Numbered from the stretch's first letter, positions 17,383 to 27,083 are shown. The stretch is 64,000 bases of DNA from Pseudomonadales bacterium (GCA_024234675.1 JACKNU010000001.1:956709-1020708); one strand, 5' to 3'. Notes: generated from the sequence alone by a model not told the origin. Numbers and translations: made by a program.

Positions 17383-17490
17383 AGAGTCCCTCAACCGGGC
17401 AAAATGCCCAACCACTGGGCGCAACTATAAGGCATAATCCCCGATGCCGCTCCTCCTCTTCCACAACTGTGAAAATGACGTATTTCCCCC

Positions 17491-18903
17491 GTGAGCCAAG
17501 TACCTCCCGCCTCCCCTGACAGAACCCGGCCCCGGCGCAACGACTGGTTGCGGCAGACCCTGTCCACCTCCCGCAAGGAGGCGGTTTCCAGTTCCACTAT
17601 GACCGGCATCTGTGACAATTACCTGGGCGCCTTCGCCATTTACCTGCGCGCCAGCCTGCCGCAGATGGGCCTCTTGACCGCGCTGCCGCAACTGGTCGGG
17701 GCCCTGTTCCAGCTGCTGTCCGTCTGGCTATGCCCCTATTTCAGCCGCCGTCACGCCATCGTCACCGGCGTCGCGGTGCAGGCCACCGCCGTGGCGGGCA
17801 TGGCCCTGCTGGCACTGCTGCGCCCCGACAACAGCGTGGCCTGGCTGATCGGCCTGGCGGTGGTATACCACGCCTGCGTCAATTTCGTACAACCCCAGTG
17901 GCGCAGCTGGATGGGCTCCCTGGTACCGGCCCGGCGGCGCGGCGCCTTTTTTGCCGGGCGCACCCGCCTGACCATGATCAGCAGCTTTACCGTGTTCGCC
18001 TGCGGCGGCGCACTGCTGGGCTGGTTCGAACATCACCAGGCGGCGTGGGCGGGGTTTTTCATCCTGATGCTGCTGGCAGCCGGCGGCCGGGGGCTGTCCG
18101 CGCTGCAGTTAAAGCAAATGCACGACCCGGACCACGCCAGCGCCGCCAGGCCGGGCTCTTTCATCGATACCCTGCGACGTATTCGCGAATCCTTTCGCCA
18201 CCGGGCCTTCCGCGAGTACAGCCTGTTTTTTGCCGGCATGCAGGGTGCGGTGGCAATCTCCGGACCCTTTTTCAGCGTCTACATGCTCAACGACCTGGGT
18301 TACACCTACTGGGAGTTTACCGGCAATATCGGCGTGTCCATTCTCACCCAGTTCTTCACCCTGTCTACCTGGGGCCGGATTTGTGACCGCTGGGGCAATC
18401 GCCTGGTGATGGTCACCAGTTGCTGCATGTTGCCGGTACTGCCGGGCCTGTGGTTGTTTTCCGATAGCTACTACTACTTGCTGGGAGTACAGGTGATGTC
18501 CGGCCTGGCCTGGGGCGGCTTTACCCTGAGCACCTCCAACTATCTCTACGACCTGCGCCCGGCGCGGGCCGACTTCGCCAGCTACGCCGCGGTGCAGTCC
18601 TCCCTGAGCGCGGTGGGCGTGTTCTGCGGGGCACTGCTGGGCGGCTACCTGGCCAGCGCCCTGCCGGGGCTGGTAGCGCTGCTGCCCGCAAGCTGGCAGT
18701 TGGAACACTCGGTGATCCTGATATTCGCAACCTCCTCGCTGCTGCGGGTCGGTATCGCTGCGTGGTTCATCCCCCGCTCCCAGGAACTGCGGGTACGCCA
18801 CCACCCGGACCTGCTGCAGGTGGTCTACCGTGTGGCCCGCTTTACCCCCGGGGCCGGTATCGTACTGGACTGGCTGACCGTCACCCGCAAGCGCCGGCCC
18901 TGA
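17491..18903 (+). CDS. MFS-type transporter
   Basis: This 470-residue protein has the MFS fold: about 12 hydrophobic helices and the loop SRRHAIVTG after helix 2. A matching loop motif DRWGNRLVMV follows helix 8. The GTG at 17491 is the likely start; no ATG lies nearby before the first conserved segment, which starts at MTGICDNYLGAFAIYL. It is a single gene ending 130 nt before the sucrose operon. No substrate can be inferred. An exporter is as likely as an importer. Confidence 0.82.
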   Translation: MSQVPPASPDRTRPRRNDWLRQTLSTSRKEAVSSSTMTGICDNYLGAFAIYLRASLPQMGLLTALPQLVGALFQLLSVWLCPYFSRRHAIVTGVAVQATAVAGMALLALLRPDNSVAWLIGLAVVYHACVNFVQPQWRSWMGSLVPARRRGAFFAGRTRLTMISSFTVFACGGALLGWFEHHQAAWAGFFILMLLAAGGRGLSALQLKQMHDPDHASAARPGSFIDTLRRIRESFRHRAFREYSLFFAGMQGAVAISGPFFSVYMLNDLGYTYWEFTGNIGVSILTQFFTLSTWGRICDRWGNRLVMVTSCCMLPVLPGLWLFSDSYYYLLGVQVMSGLAWGGFTLSTSNYLYDLRPARADFASYAAVQSSLSAVGVFCGALLGGYLASALPGLVALLPASWQLEHSVILIFATSSLLRVGIAAWFIPRSQELRVRHHPDLLQVVYRVARFTPGAGIVLDWLTVTRKRRP

Positions 18904-19032
18904 ACCGGGCCATTAAGTGGGAGTTTGTTGATCTGGGTAAGCTGAAGCCCGCGCCGGCAGATGTTACTCTAGGACAAAGAGCAATTCATACGGGAGAGCG
19001 CTATCTCGACAGGCAAGCGGGACAACAGGGGG

Positions 19033-21159
19033 ATGTACATCTGCATGCTGAGCGTGCACGGGTTGATACGCGCCGACGAGCTGGAACTGGGGCGCGATCC
19101 CGACACCGGGGGCCAGACCAAGTATGTGGTCGACCTGGCCAGGGCGCTGGCCCTGCATCCCGACGTTCAGCAGGTCGACCTGGTGACACGGCTGATAGAC
19201 GACCCCGCCGTCGATCCACAATACGCGAGGGAGATCGAGCCTCTGGGAAAGGGAGCACGCATCGTACGCATACCCTGCGGTCCCCGGGAATACCTCCCCA
19301 AGGAACAACTCTGGGATCACCTGGAAAGTTTCAGCGACACCCTGGCCCACTTGCTGCAGGAACAGGGTCGGCTGCCCACCCTGATCCACAGCCACTATGC
19401 CGACGCCGGCTACGTCGGGGTAAGGCTCTCCAACCTGCTGGGCATCCCGCTGGTTCACACCGGCCACTCCCTGGGCCGCGACAAGCGCAAGCGGCTGCTG
19501 GCGCGGGGCTTATCGCGGGAACAGATCTCCAGCACCTACAACATCGAACGCCGCATCGACGCCGAGGAAGCGGTGCTGGCCAATGCCGACCTGGTGATCA
19601 CCAGCACCCACAACGAGATCGAGGAGCAGTACGGGCTGTACAACTACTACGACCCGGAGCGCATGGTGGTCATCCCGCCCGGCACCGACCTGCAGCAATT
19701 CTACCCACCCCGGCCCGGTGACACATTCGGCTTCAGCAGCGCCGTCAACCGCTTTTTCAGCGACCCCGACAAACCCCTGGTCCTGGCCCTGTCCCGAGCC
19801 GACGAGCGCAAGAACCTGGCGACCCTGCTCGACACCTACGGCGAAACCCCCCAGCTGCAGGAGACCGCCAACCTGCTGATAGTTGCCGGCAATCGCGACG
19901 ATATACGCGACCTGGAAAACGGCCCCCAGGCCGTGCTGACCGACCTGCTGCTGATCGTGGATGCCAACGACCTGTACGGCCGGGTGGCCATGCCCAAGCA
20001 TCACCGGCCCGCGGACGTGCCCGAAATCTACCGTATGGTCGCCGCCCGGGGCGGGGTATTCATCAACCCCGCGCTCACCGAGCCCTTCGGATTGACCCTG
20101 CTGGAAGCCGCGGCCAGCGGCCTGCCGGTGGTGGCTACCGAAAACGGCGGGCCGGTGGATATCATCCGCAACTGCCAGTGCGGCGAACTGGTCGACCCCC
20201 TGGATAAAGACCAGATCGCGGCGGCCCTGCTGAAACTGTTGCGGGATGAGGATGCCTGGCAGCGGGCCTCGTCCAATGGCATCGAGAAGGTGCGCGAGCT
20301 GTACTCCTGGCAGGCCCACGCCGAGGCCTATGTGGACCAGGTGCGCGCGCTGCCGGGCAGGTACACGCCGCTGGCCGCCGCCGGCCCGCCCCCGTCCGGA
20401 CAGCGCTATCGCGACCGCCTGGTCGTGACGGACCTCGACCAGACCCTGATAGGCGACCCGGCGGCCCTGCAGGAGTTCATCGACATCATGCGCCGCCACC
20501 GCAAGCAGGTGAGCTTTGCCATCGCCACCGGACGGCGCATCGACTCGGCCATGGCGCTGATGAAAAAACATCGCATACCCAGCCCGGATATTTTCATCAC
20601 CAGCCAGGGAACGCGCATTCAGTACGGGCAGGCGCTGACCGAGGACGATGTGTGGCGCGACCACATCGACTACGACTGGTCGGCGCGGCGCGTGCGCGAG
20701 GCCATGTCCAGCCTGCCGGGCCTGATCACCCAGGAGCGCAGGGAGCAAACCCCGTTCAAGCTGTCCTACTACTACGACGAGAGCAAGGCGCCCTCGCTGC
20801 ACGACATCAACACCCTGCTGCGCCAGCAGGAGATCACCGCCAATGTCACCCTATCCTTCGGGCAGTTCCTGGACGTGCTGCCGGTGCGGGCATCCAAGGG
20901 CCAGGCCCTGCGCTATGTTGGCCAGCGCTTCGACATACCGCTGGAGCAGATGCTGGTGGCCGGCGGGTCCGGCGCGGATGAAGACATGATGCGCGGCAAC
21001 ACCCTGGCGGTGGTGGTGGAAAACCGCCATCACGAGGAGCTGTCACCACTGCCCGACCTGAAGGGTATTTACTTCGCCAGCCGCAGCCACGCCGGCGGCA
21101 TCATCGAGGCTATGGATTACTATGATTTTTTCAACCTCTGCAGGGCGCCCGATGCCTGA
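19033..21159 (+). CDS. sps: bifunctional sucrose-phosphate synthase / sucrose-phosphate phosphatase
   Basis: This 708-residue protein joins a GT4 glycosyltransferase to a HAD phosphatase. The transferase (about 1-455) shows the SPS start MYICMLSVHGLIRADELELG, DTGGQTKYVVDLARAL, HSLGRDKRKRLL, SRADERKNL and the nucleotide-sugar site EPFGLTLLEAAASG. The HAD part starts at TDLDQTLIGD with D467 and D469 and continues to GGSGADEDMM. It would make sucrose-6-phosphate from UDP- or ADP-glucose and fructose-6-phosphate and dephosphorylate it. The ATG is the only in-frame start and follows a G-run. It leads the sucrose operon with fructokinase and amylosucrase. Confidence 0.92.
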   Translation: MYICMLSVHGLIRADELELGRDPDTGGQTKYVVDLARALALHPDVQQVDLVTRLIDDPAVDPQYAREIEPLGKGARIVRIPCGPREYLPKEQLWDHLESFSDTLAHLLQEQGRLPTLIHSHYADAGYVGVRLSNLLGIPLVHTGHSLGRDKRKRLLARGLSREQISSTYNIERRIDAEEAVLANADLVITSTHNEIEEQYGLYNYYDPERMVVIPPGTDLQQFYPPRPGDTFGFSSAVNRFFSDPDKPLVLALSRADERKNLATLLDTYGETPQLQETANLLIVAGNRDDIRDLENGPQAVLTDLLLIVDANDLYGRVAMPKHHRPADVPEIYRMVAARGGVFINPALTEPFGLTLLEAAASGLPVVATENGGPVDIIRNCQCGELVDPLDKDQIAAALLKLLRDEDAWQRASSNGIEKVRELYSWQAHAEAYVDQVRALPGRYTPLAAAGPPPSGQRYRDRLVVTDLDQTLIGDPAALQEFIDIMRRHRKQVSFAIATGRRIDSAMALMKKHRIPSPDIFITSQGTRIQYGQALTEDDVWRDHIDYDWSARRVREAMSSLPGLITQERREQTPFKLSYYYDESKAPSLHDINTLLRQQEITANVTLSFGQFLDVLPVRASKGQALRYVGQRFDIPLEQMLVAGGSGADEDMMRGNTLAVVVENRHHEELSPLPDLKGIYFASRSHAGGIIEAMDYYDFFNLCRAPDA

Positions 21160-21195
21160 CCGACTGCCCTTGCACCACGGCGTGGAGCGCGCCGG

Positions 21196-22083
21196 ATGAG
21201 CCGGGGGCCAGAGGGCCACATCTACCTGTTCGGCGAGGTCCTGTTCGATCACTTTCCGGACGGCAGCCGGGTGCTGGGGGGCGCGCCCTTCAATGTGGCC
21301 TGGCACCTGCAGGCCTTCGGCCAGTCAGCACGTCTTATCAGCCGCATCGGCAGCGACCCCGAGGGAGAGCAGGTGCTCAGTGCCATGCGCTCCTGGGGCA
21401 TGAATACCGACTACATCCAGGTCGACCCCCGGCGCCCCACCGGCCGGGTCACCGTCAGCTTCAGCAACGGTGAGCCGTCCTACGAAATCGTTACCGACTG
21501 CGCCTACGATGCCATCGAGCCAACAGCCGTAGAGTCCTGTCGCCTGCTCTACCACGGCAGCCTCGCGGCCAGGGCAGCCACCTCGGCTGCCGCATTGCGC
21601 CAGTTGCGCGACTCCGCGGCAGGCAGCGTATTTGTGGACGTGAACCTGCGCCCGCCCTGGTGGCAGGCTGAACGCCTGCGCTCGAGCCTCGCTGGGGCCG
21701 ACTGGGTCAAACTCAATCACGAGGAACTCGCCCTGCTGGGAGAGCATGATAGCGACGGAGAGCCCGGACAGCTTTTCCTGCACCGCTATGGACTGCGCGG
21801 CCTGCTGGTAACCCATGGGTCCCGGGGGGCCGAACTATTGCTGGCTGGCGGCGAGCGCCTGACCGTGGCGCCCCGGCCCGATACCGAGGTGGTCGATACG
21901 GTGGGCGCCGGCGACGCCTTCAGCGCCGTGCTGCTGCTGGGACTGAGCAGTGAATGGCCCCTGCCCCTCACCCTGCAACGGGCCCAGGAATTCGCCGCCG
22001 CGGTGGTCGGCTGCCGCGGCGCCACTATTGCCGACCCGGACTTCTATAAGGCATTCTCCAACCGCTGGCACACACCTGACTGA
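21196..22083 (+). CDS. fruK: PfkB-family fructokinase
   Basis: This 295-residue protein has the ribokinase-fold signatures: GGAPFNVAWHLQAFG near residues 34-48 and the C-terminal DTVGAGDAFSAVLL with the catalytic Asp. In sucrose operons the partner fructokinase phosphorylates free fructose to fructose-6-phosphate for reuse by sucrose-phosphate synthase. Its ATG follows GGAG and starts 36 nt after the SPS gene; the amylosucrase gene follows 16 nt after its stop, so the three are likely one transcript. The sugar specificity is inferred from the operon. Confidence 0.87.
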   Translation: MSRGPEGHIYLFGEVLFDHFPDGSRVLGGAPFNVAWHLQAFGQSARLISRIGSDPEGEQVLSAMRSWGMNTDYIQVDPRRPTGRVTVSFSNGEPSYEIVTDCAYDAIEPTAVESCRLLYHGSLAARAATSAAALRQLRDSAAGSVFVDVNLRPPWWQAERLRSSLAGADWVKLNHEELALLGEHDSDGEPGQLFLHRYGLRGLLVTHGSRGAELLLAGGERLTVAPRPDTEVVDTVGAGDAFSAVLLLGLSSEWPLPLTLQRAQEFAAAVVGCRGATIADPDFYKAFSNRWHTPD

Positions 22084-22099
22084 CACCACCAGGGTATTC

Positions 22100-24061
22100 A
22101 TGTACGAACAACAGTCCCACTACCTGCTCAACAACATTCTCGACCAGCTCAAGCCCGAGATTCGCAAGCGCGACCTGCGCCATTTTTATACCCGCCTGGG
22201 CGCCAATTTCTACGCCATACACAGCCTCTTTCACCGCCTGTACGGCGAGCGCGGAGACTTCGAGCAACAATTGCTGCGCCTGGTCAGTGTGATGGCCAGT
22301 CAGTACATCGACCGCAGCGCCGAGCTCAAGGCCCTGGATATCTCCCGGGAACAGGACCACTTGTGGTTTCTCAACCAGCAATGGGTAGGGATGGCGCTCT
22401 ACCTGGACGGCTTTGCCGGCGACCTGCCGGGGCTGGGCGAGCACCTCCCCTACCTGCAGGAGCTGGGCGTCAACATGGTCCACGTGATGCCCATACTGGA
22501 ATGTCCCCGCGGCGCCAGCGACGGCGGCTACGCGGTCAACAATTTTCGCGATATCGATTCCCGCGCGGGCAGCCTCGAGGACCTGCGGATGCTGGGCAGC
22601 GACCTGCGCCGACGGGAGATGCTGCTCACCCTGGACGTGGTGGTCAACCACACCTCGGACGAGCACGAGTGGGCCCAGCGGGCACGCCGGGGAGAGCAGC
22701 CCTACCAGGATTACTACTACGTATTCGACAACCGCGATATCCCGGACCTGTTCGAGCAGAGCATGCCGGAGGTGTTCCCGGAAACGGCACCGGGTAACTT
22801 CACCTTCGACGAGACCATGAACAAGTGGGTCATGACGGTCTTCAACAACTACCAGTGGGACCTCAATTACACCAACCCCGCCGTGTTCATCGAGATGTTG
22901 GACATCATCCTGTTCTGGGCCAACCAGGGAGCCGACATCCTGCGCCTGGACGCGGTGGCCTTCCTGTGGAAAAAAATCGGCACCACCTCCCAGAACGAAC
23001 GCGAGGCACACCTGATTTTGCAGCTGTTCAAGGACTGCTGCCAGGTAACCGCACCGGGGGTGCTGTTTATCGCCGAAGCCATTGTCGCACCGGTCGAGAT
23101 CATCAAATACTTCGGCGAGGACGCGGTTATCGCCAAGGAGTGCGAGATCGCCTACAACGCCACCTATATGGCGCTGCTGTGGGACGCCCTGGCCACCAAC
23201 AACGCCAAGCTGCTCAGCCAGAGCATCAGCAGCCTGCCGGACAAGCTGGACCGGGCCACCTGGCTGAACTACGTGCGTTGCCACGATGATATAGGCCTGG
23301 GATTTGACGATGCCGACATCCGCGCGGTGGGGTACGACCCGGCTGCCCACCGGCGTTTCATCCTCGACTATTACACCGGCAACTGGGATGACTCTCCAGC
23401 CAGGGGCCAGGCCTTCGGGCGCAACGAGAAAACCGGGGATGCCCGAATCTCCGGCAGCCTGGCCTCGCTGGTGGGCCTGGAAGCGGCTCTGGACGCCGGC
23501 GACGAGGCCGCCGTGCAGGGCAGTATCGACCAGATCCTGCTCCTGCACAGCCTGATCATGTCTTTCGGCGGCATTCCGCTGCTGTATTACGGTGACGAAC
23601 TCGGCACCCTCAACAACTATGAGTATGGCAGCGACCCCGCCAAGGCACACGACAACCGCTGGCTGCATCGCCCTGTCTACGATTGGGAGAAAGCCGAGTT
23701 GCGGCACCAGCGCGGCAGTGTGGAAGAGCGCATTTTCAACGGCCTGAAGCGACTGATTGCCGTGCGCAAATCGCTGCCGGCCTTGGCGGACTTCAACAAT
23801 CGCGAACTGATTGACGTGGGCAACCCTCACCTGTTCGTGTTCACTCGCTCCAATGCCGACTCGCCGCTGCAATCGGTGCTGGTGGTGGCCAATTTCAACG
23901 ACCACCCGGAGCAATTCGACCTGAACGACCTGCGCAACCGGGGCCGTTTTACAGTGGGGGAATTGCGCGATGCCGTCAGCGGCGCCAGCCCGGAACAGTT
24001 CAATGAGCAGCTTGTCATCCCGGCCAACGGCTTTTACTGGCTGATGTGCAGTCCATGGTAA
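22100..24061 (+). CDS. ams: amylosucrase (GH13)
   Basis: This 653-residue protein is the usual length for amylosucrase (near 640). Seen in order: an N-terminal helical region; DGGYAVNNFRDID; LTLDVVVNHTSDEHEW; the nucleophile region ADILRLDAVAFLWK; the acid/base strand LFIAEAIVAPVEIIKYFG; and VRCHDDIGLGF, the transition-state Asp. Amylosucrase makes an alpha-1,4-glucan from sucrose and releases fructose, and can also hydrolyse sucrose. With fructokinase, this gives a route to recover glucan and fructose-6-P from sucrose. The ATG at 22100 follows AGGG with 5 nt spacing; longer starts would lie inside the fructokinase gene. Confidence 0.93.
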   Translation: MYEQQSHYLLNNILDQLKPEIRKRDLRHFYTRLGANFYAIHSLFHRLYGERGDFEQQLLRLVSVMASQYIDRSAELKALDISREQDHLWFLNQQWVGMALYLDGFAGDLPGLGEHLPYLQELGVNMVHVMPILECPRGASDGGYAVNNFRDIDSRAGSLEDLRMLGSDLRRREMLLTLDVVVNHTSDEHEWAQRARRGEQPYQDYYYVFDNRDIPDLFEQSMPEVFPETAPGNFTFDETMNKWVMTVFNNYQWDLNYTNPAVFIEMLDIILFWANQGADILRLDAVAFLWKKIGTTSQNEREAHLILQLFKDCCQVTAPGVLFIAEAIVAPVEIIKYFGEDAVIAKECEIAYNATYMALLWDALATNNAKLLSQSISSLPDKLDRATWLNYVRCHDDIGLGFDDADIRAVGYDPAAHRRFILDYYTGNWDDSPARGQAFGRNEKTGDARISGSLASLVGLEAALDAGDEAAVQGSIDQILLLHSLIMSFGGIPLLYYGDELGTLNNYEYGSDPAKAHDNRWLHRPVYDWEKAELRHQRGSVEERIFNGLKRLIAVRKSLPALADFNNRELIDVGNPHLFVFTRSNADSPLQSVLVVANFNDHPEQFDLNDLRNRGRFTVGELRDAVSGASPEQFNEQLVIPANGFYWLMCSPW

Positions 24062-24068
24062 ATTAAGC

Positions 24069-24095
24069 GGGCGGGCGAGTAGTTCAGGCCCGCCC
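24069..24095 (+). terminator. hairpin after amylosucrase
   Basis: GGGCGGGC and GCCCGCCC form a perfect 8-bp GC-rich stem with an 11-nt loop, starting 8 nt after the amylosucrase stop. No U-tract follows, so termination efficiency is uncertain. It marks the end of the sucrose operon and separates it from aguA. A TTGACC at 24103-24108, lying before a TGTATG at 24126, is a weak candidate promoter for aguA. Confidence 0.5.
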
Positions 24096-24163
24096 CGGGC
24101 CGTTGACCGGCGAGACGGTTTATACTGTATGCTCCGCCCCCCGAACACTGAGAACAGCGCACC

Positions 24164-25201
24164 ATGAGCAAACGCTTCCTGGCCGAGTGGCATCCACAAG
24201 CGGCTATCCAGCTGGCCTGGCCACACCCCGGTACAGACTGGCTGCGCCTGCTGCCGGACATAGAGGATTTTTATTACCAGCTGGTCGCCACCCTCAGCCA
24301 CCAGCAGCAGGTGGTCATTGCCGGCGACCCCCGACTGGATCACGAGCGCATCCTGGCGGAGCTGAATCGGCGGGGGGCCAACCTGGGGAACCTGCGTTGG
24401 TTCGCGGTACCCACAAACAATACCTGGGCGCGCGACCACGCGCCCCTGGCAGTGGGCGATGCCACGGGGATAGAGCTGCTGGATTTCCAGTTCAACGGCT
24501 GGGGCGGCAAATACCCCTGCAGCCTGGACAACGACATCAACCGCTCCATAGCAGCCCAGGGCGGTTATGCCGCGCCCCTGCGGCAGGTGGACTTCGTGCT
24601 GGAAGGCGGCTCCGTGGAGACCGATGGCGCGGGCACCCTGCTCAGCACCACCACCTGCCTGCTCAATCCCAATCGCAACGGCGGTCTGAGCCGGACCGAG
24701 GCACAGGCCGCCCTGCAAAGACACCTTGGCGTGGAACGCTTTCTGTGGCTGGAACAGGGCCACCTGGCCGGGGACGACACCGATGCCCATGTGGACACCC
24801 TGGCGCGCTTCGTGGATGCCGGCACTATCGCCTACGTGCAGTGCACCGACCGGGAGGATGAGCACTTCGCGTCGCTGGCGGCCATGGAGGCCGAACTGCA
24901 GGGTTTCAGGCAGGCGGACGGCCGGCCTTATCGGCTGGTGCCACTGCCCCTGCCGGGGGCGATTGTCAGCGCCGCCGGCGAGCGCCTGCCCGCCACTTAC
25001 GCTAATTTTTTGATTACCAATCGCAGCATACTGGTGCCGGTCTACGGCGACCCCGCCGACCAGCAGGCCGTCGCCGCCATGGAGGCCGTCTGCGGTGAAC
25101 GGCAGGTGGTCCCCGTCAACTGCCGCGTCCCCATCGAGGAATTCGGCAGCCTGCACTGCCTCACCATGCAATTACCCGAAGGAGTACTCGCCCATGCTTA
25201 A
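24164..25201 (+). CDS. aguA: agmatine deiminase
   Basis: This 345-residue protein has the peptidyl-arginine-deiminase-like agmatine deiminase layout: an N-terminal EWHPQAAIQLAWPH, the NNTWARDHAP motif near residue 86, EGGSVETDG, HVDTLARFVD, and the catalytic cysteine in GSLHCLTMQ at the C-terminus. It converts agmatine to N-carbamoylputrescine and ammonia. The neighbouring gene overlaps its end by 8 nt and encodes the next enzyme of the putrescine pathway, which supports the call. The motif reads RDHAP where most members read RDHGP; this does not remove a catalytic residue. Confidence 0.9.
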   Translation: MSKRFLAEWHPQAAIQLAWPHPGTDWLRLLPDIEDFYYQLVATLSHQQQVVIAGDPRLDHERILAELNRRGANLGNLRWFAVPTNNTWARDHAPLAVGDATGIELLDFQFNGWGGKYPCSLDNDINRSIAAQGGYAAPLRQVDFVLEGGSVETDGAGTLLSTTTCLLNPNRNGGLSRTEAQAALQRHLGVERFLWLEQGHLAGDDTDAHVDTLARFVDAGTIAYVQCTDREDEHFASLAAMEAELQGFRQADGRPYRLVPLPLPGAIVSAAGERLPATYANFLITNRSILVPVYGDPADQQAVAAMEAVCGERQVVPVNCRVPIEEFGSLHCLTMQLPEGVLAHA

Positions 25202-26081
25202 GGTCGCCCTGGTCCAGCAGAACTGCAGCGCCGATGTCGCCGCCAATCAGGCCGAATCTGAGCGGCAGCTCCGTCGGGCCGCAGCTGCCGGCGCGCAACT
25301 GGTGGTGCTGCAGGAACTGCACTCGGGCCTGTATTTCTGCCAGACGGAAGACACCGGCCAGTTCGACCTGGCCGAGCCGCTGGACGGACCCAGCCGCCAG
25401 CGCTTCGAGGCCCTGGCCAGGGAGCTGGATCTGGTGCTGGTGATATCCCTGTTCGAGAAGCGCGCTACCGGCCTGTACCACAACACCGCCCTGGTAATGG
25501 ACGCGGACCGGGGCTGCGCGGGCTTCTACCGCAAGATGCATATACCGGACGACCCGGGTTTTTACGAGAAGTTCTACTTCACCCCAGGCGACGGTGATCG
25601 CGAGCTCAACGGCTTCAGGCCCATCCAGACCCGGGTGGGCAGGCTGGGCGTGCTGGTGTGCTGGGACCAGTGGTACCCGGAAGCAGCCCGGCTCATGGCC
25701 CTGGCGGGCGCCGAGCTGCTGATCTACCCCACCGCCATCGGCTGGAACCCGGCGGATGACGAGGCCGAAAAACAGCGCCAGCTGGGCGCGTGGCAGATCG
25801 TGCAGCGCGGCCATGCCGTGGCCAACGGCCTGCCGGTGATCGTTGCCAATCGCACCGGCACCGAGCTGTCGCCGGACGGCGGGACAATCGATTTCTGGGG
25901 ACACAGCTTCGCGGCCGGACCCCAGGGCGAAATCCTGGCGCAGGCCCCGGCGGACGAACCGGCCCTGCTGGTGGTGGATATCGATCTCCAGCGCAGCGAG
26001 GACGTGCGCCGCATCTGGCCGTTCCTGCGCGACCGGCGGGTGGATGCCTACGGCAATATCGTGAAGCGGTATATCGATTGA
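25194..26081 (+). CDS. aguB: N-carbamoylputrescine amidase
   Basis: This 295-residue nitrilase-superfamily protein has the Glu-Lys-Cys triad in context: VVLQELHSGLYFCQ, YRKMHIPDDPGFYEKFYFTPG and VLVCWDQWYPEAARLMALAG. The family hydrolyses N-carbamoylputrescine to putrescine, CO2 and ammonia. The ATG at 25194 lies inside aguA after AAGGAGT, so the two are translationally coupled. Together they make putrescine from agmatine. The gene ends just before palindromic repeat copy 2. Confidence 0.92.
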   Translation: MLKVALVQQNCSADVAANQAESERQLRRAAAAGAQLVVLQELHSGLYFCQTEDTGQFDLAEPLDGPSRQRFEALARELDLVLVISLFEKRATGLYHNTALVMDADRGCAGFYRKMHIPDDPGFYEKFYFTPGDGDRELNGFRPIQTRVGRLGVLVCWDQWYPEAARLMALAGAELLIYPTAIGWNPADDEAEKQRQLGAWQIVQRGHAVANGLPVIVANRTGTELSPDGGTIDFWGHSFAAGPQGEILAQAPADEPALLVVDIDLQRSEDVRRIWPFLRDRRVDAYGNIVKRYID

Positions 26082-26093
26082 GGGCTTGATCGT

Positions 26094-26152
26094 GGCCGAA
26101 TGAATTCGACCCTACATTAAACCAGCCCCTGTAGGGCGAGTTTCAATCCACC
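26094..26152. repeat. paired-palindrome (REP/BIME-like) element, copy 2
   Basis: The first palindrome (GGCCGAATGAATTCGACC, 26094-26111) is well preserved. The second (26135-26152) is a degraded form of the hairpin in copy 1 (GGCGAGTTTCAATCCACC). It is followed by CCGGCGCT as in copy 1. It lies between convergent aguB and an SDR gene. Confidence 0.65.
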
Positions 26153-26183
26153 GGCGCTGCCCGGGGGGCAGCGCTTACAGGGG

Positions 26184-27053
26184 TCACTTCTTCAACAACA
26201 TCCGGCCCAACAGGCCGGATGTGACACGCCGCACCGCGCGCGGCTGCAGCTCGGTGATGCCGGCCACCAGGCGACCGCCCAGGCCCGGCACGTGAATAGT
26301 TTCCCCTTTCATGCAGGCCTTGTAGCCCTCCTGGGCCACAAACTCCGGCGACAACATCAGCACCGACGGCAGGTGCAGGTCGCCGCCATCGGTGCCCCCC
26401 GTCGTCATCCCGGTGCGCACGAAGCCCGGGCACAGGGCGGTGATCGTCACCCCGGTGCCTTTCAGTTCCTCGGACAGCGCCTCGGTCAGCGACAGCACAT
26501 AGGCCTTGGAGGCGGCGTAGACCGCCAGCTGGGGCACGGGCTGGAAGGAGGCCAGCGAGGCCACGTTGAGAATCCTGCCGCTGCCGCGCTGCCGCATGGG
26601 GCCCAGGAACTGGTGGGTAAGCGCCGTGAGCGCGGCGATGTTGAGCTCGATCAATTGCAGGTGGTCCGACAGGGAAATATCGGTGAAGTCGCCGTTGTCC
26701 AGGAGGCCGGCATTATTGACCAGCACATCCACTTCAATGCCCTCCTCCTGCAACTGGCGGCGCAATTTCTGTACCGCGCCGGGTTCCCCCAGGTCCGCCG
26801 CGACCGTCGTCGCCCAGCGGCCGTGCTCCTCGTTGATAAGGGCCGCGAGGTCCAGCAGCTGCCCGGCGTTGCGCGCCACCAGCACCAGGTCGTAACCACC
26901 CCGGGCAAACTGCTTTGCCAGTTCCGCACCGATACCGCGGGAGGCGCCCGTGATCAGGGCAAGCCCCTTGCTGCCGGAGGACCTGGTTGTACCAGATTTT
27001 GTCCCGGTGCGTGATTTCGCTGTTGGTTTCGCCTTCGCGGCTGATCGGGGCAT
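26184..27053 (-). CDS. short-chain dehydrogenase/reductase
   Basis: This 289-residue classical SDR has an unusual basic, low-complexity N-terminal extension (about residues 1-28, Lys/Ser/Thr/Arg rich). The cofactor motif TGASRGIG and the NNAG strand follow, and the catalytic segment reads YAASKAY. The later PGFVRTGM is typical. It would oxidise or reduce a hydroxyl/keto group with NAD(P). GGAGAACG precedes the ATG. It sits beside a Coq4-family gene and another SDR in the same orientation. The substrate is not recognisable. Confidence 0.85.
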   Translation of the reverse strand: MPRSAAKAKPTAKSRTGTKSGTTRSSGSKGLALITGASRGIGAELAKQFARGGYDLVLVARNAGQLLDLAALINEEHGRWATTVAADLGEPGAVQKLRRQLQEEGIEVDVLVNNAGLLDNGDFTDISLSDHLQLIELNIAALTALTHQFLGPMRQRGSGRILNVASLASFQPVPQLAVYAASKAYVLSLTEALSEELKGTGVTITALCPGFVRTGMTTGGTDGGDLHLPSVLMLSPEFVAQEGYKACMKGETIHVPGLGGRLVAGITELQPRAVRRVTSGLLGRMLLKK

Positions 27054-27083
27054 ATCGTTCTCCAGGATAATCCGGCCCGGACG

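Noticed and set aside
22025..25171. Very long open frame on the minus strand opposite the amylosucrase and aguA genes
   Set aside because: It mirrors GC-rich codon positions of strongly supported genes on the other strand and has no recognisable domains.
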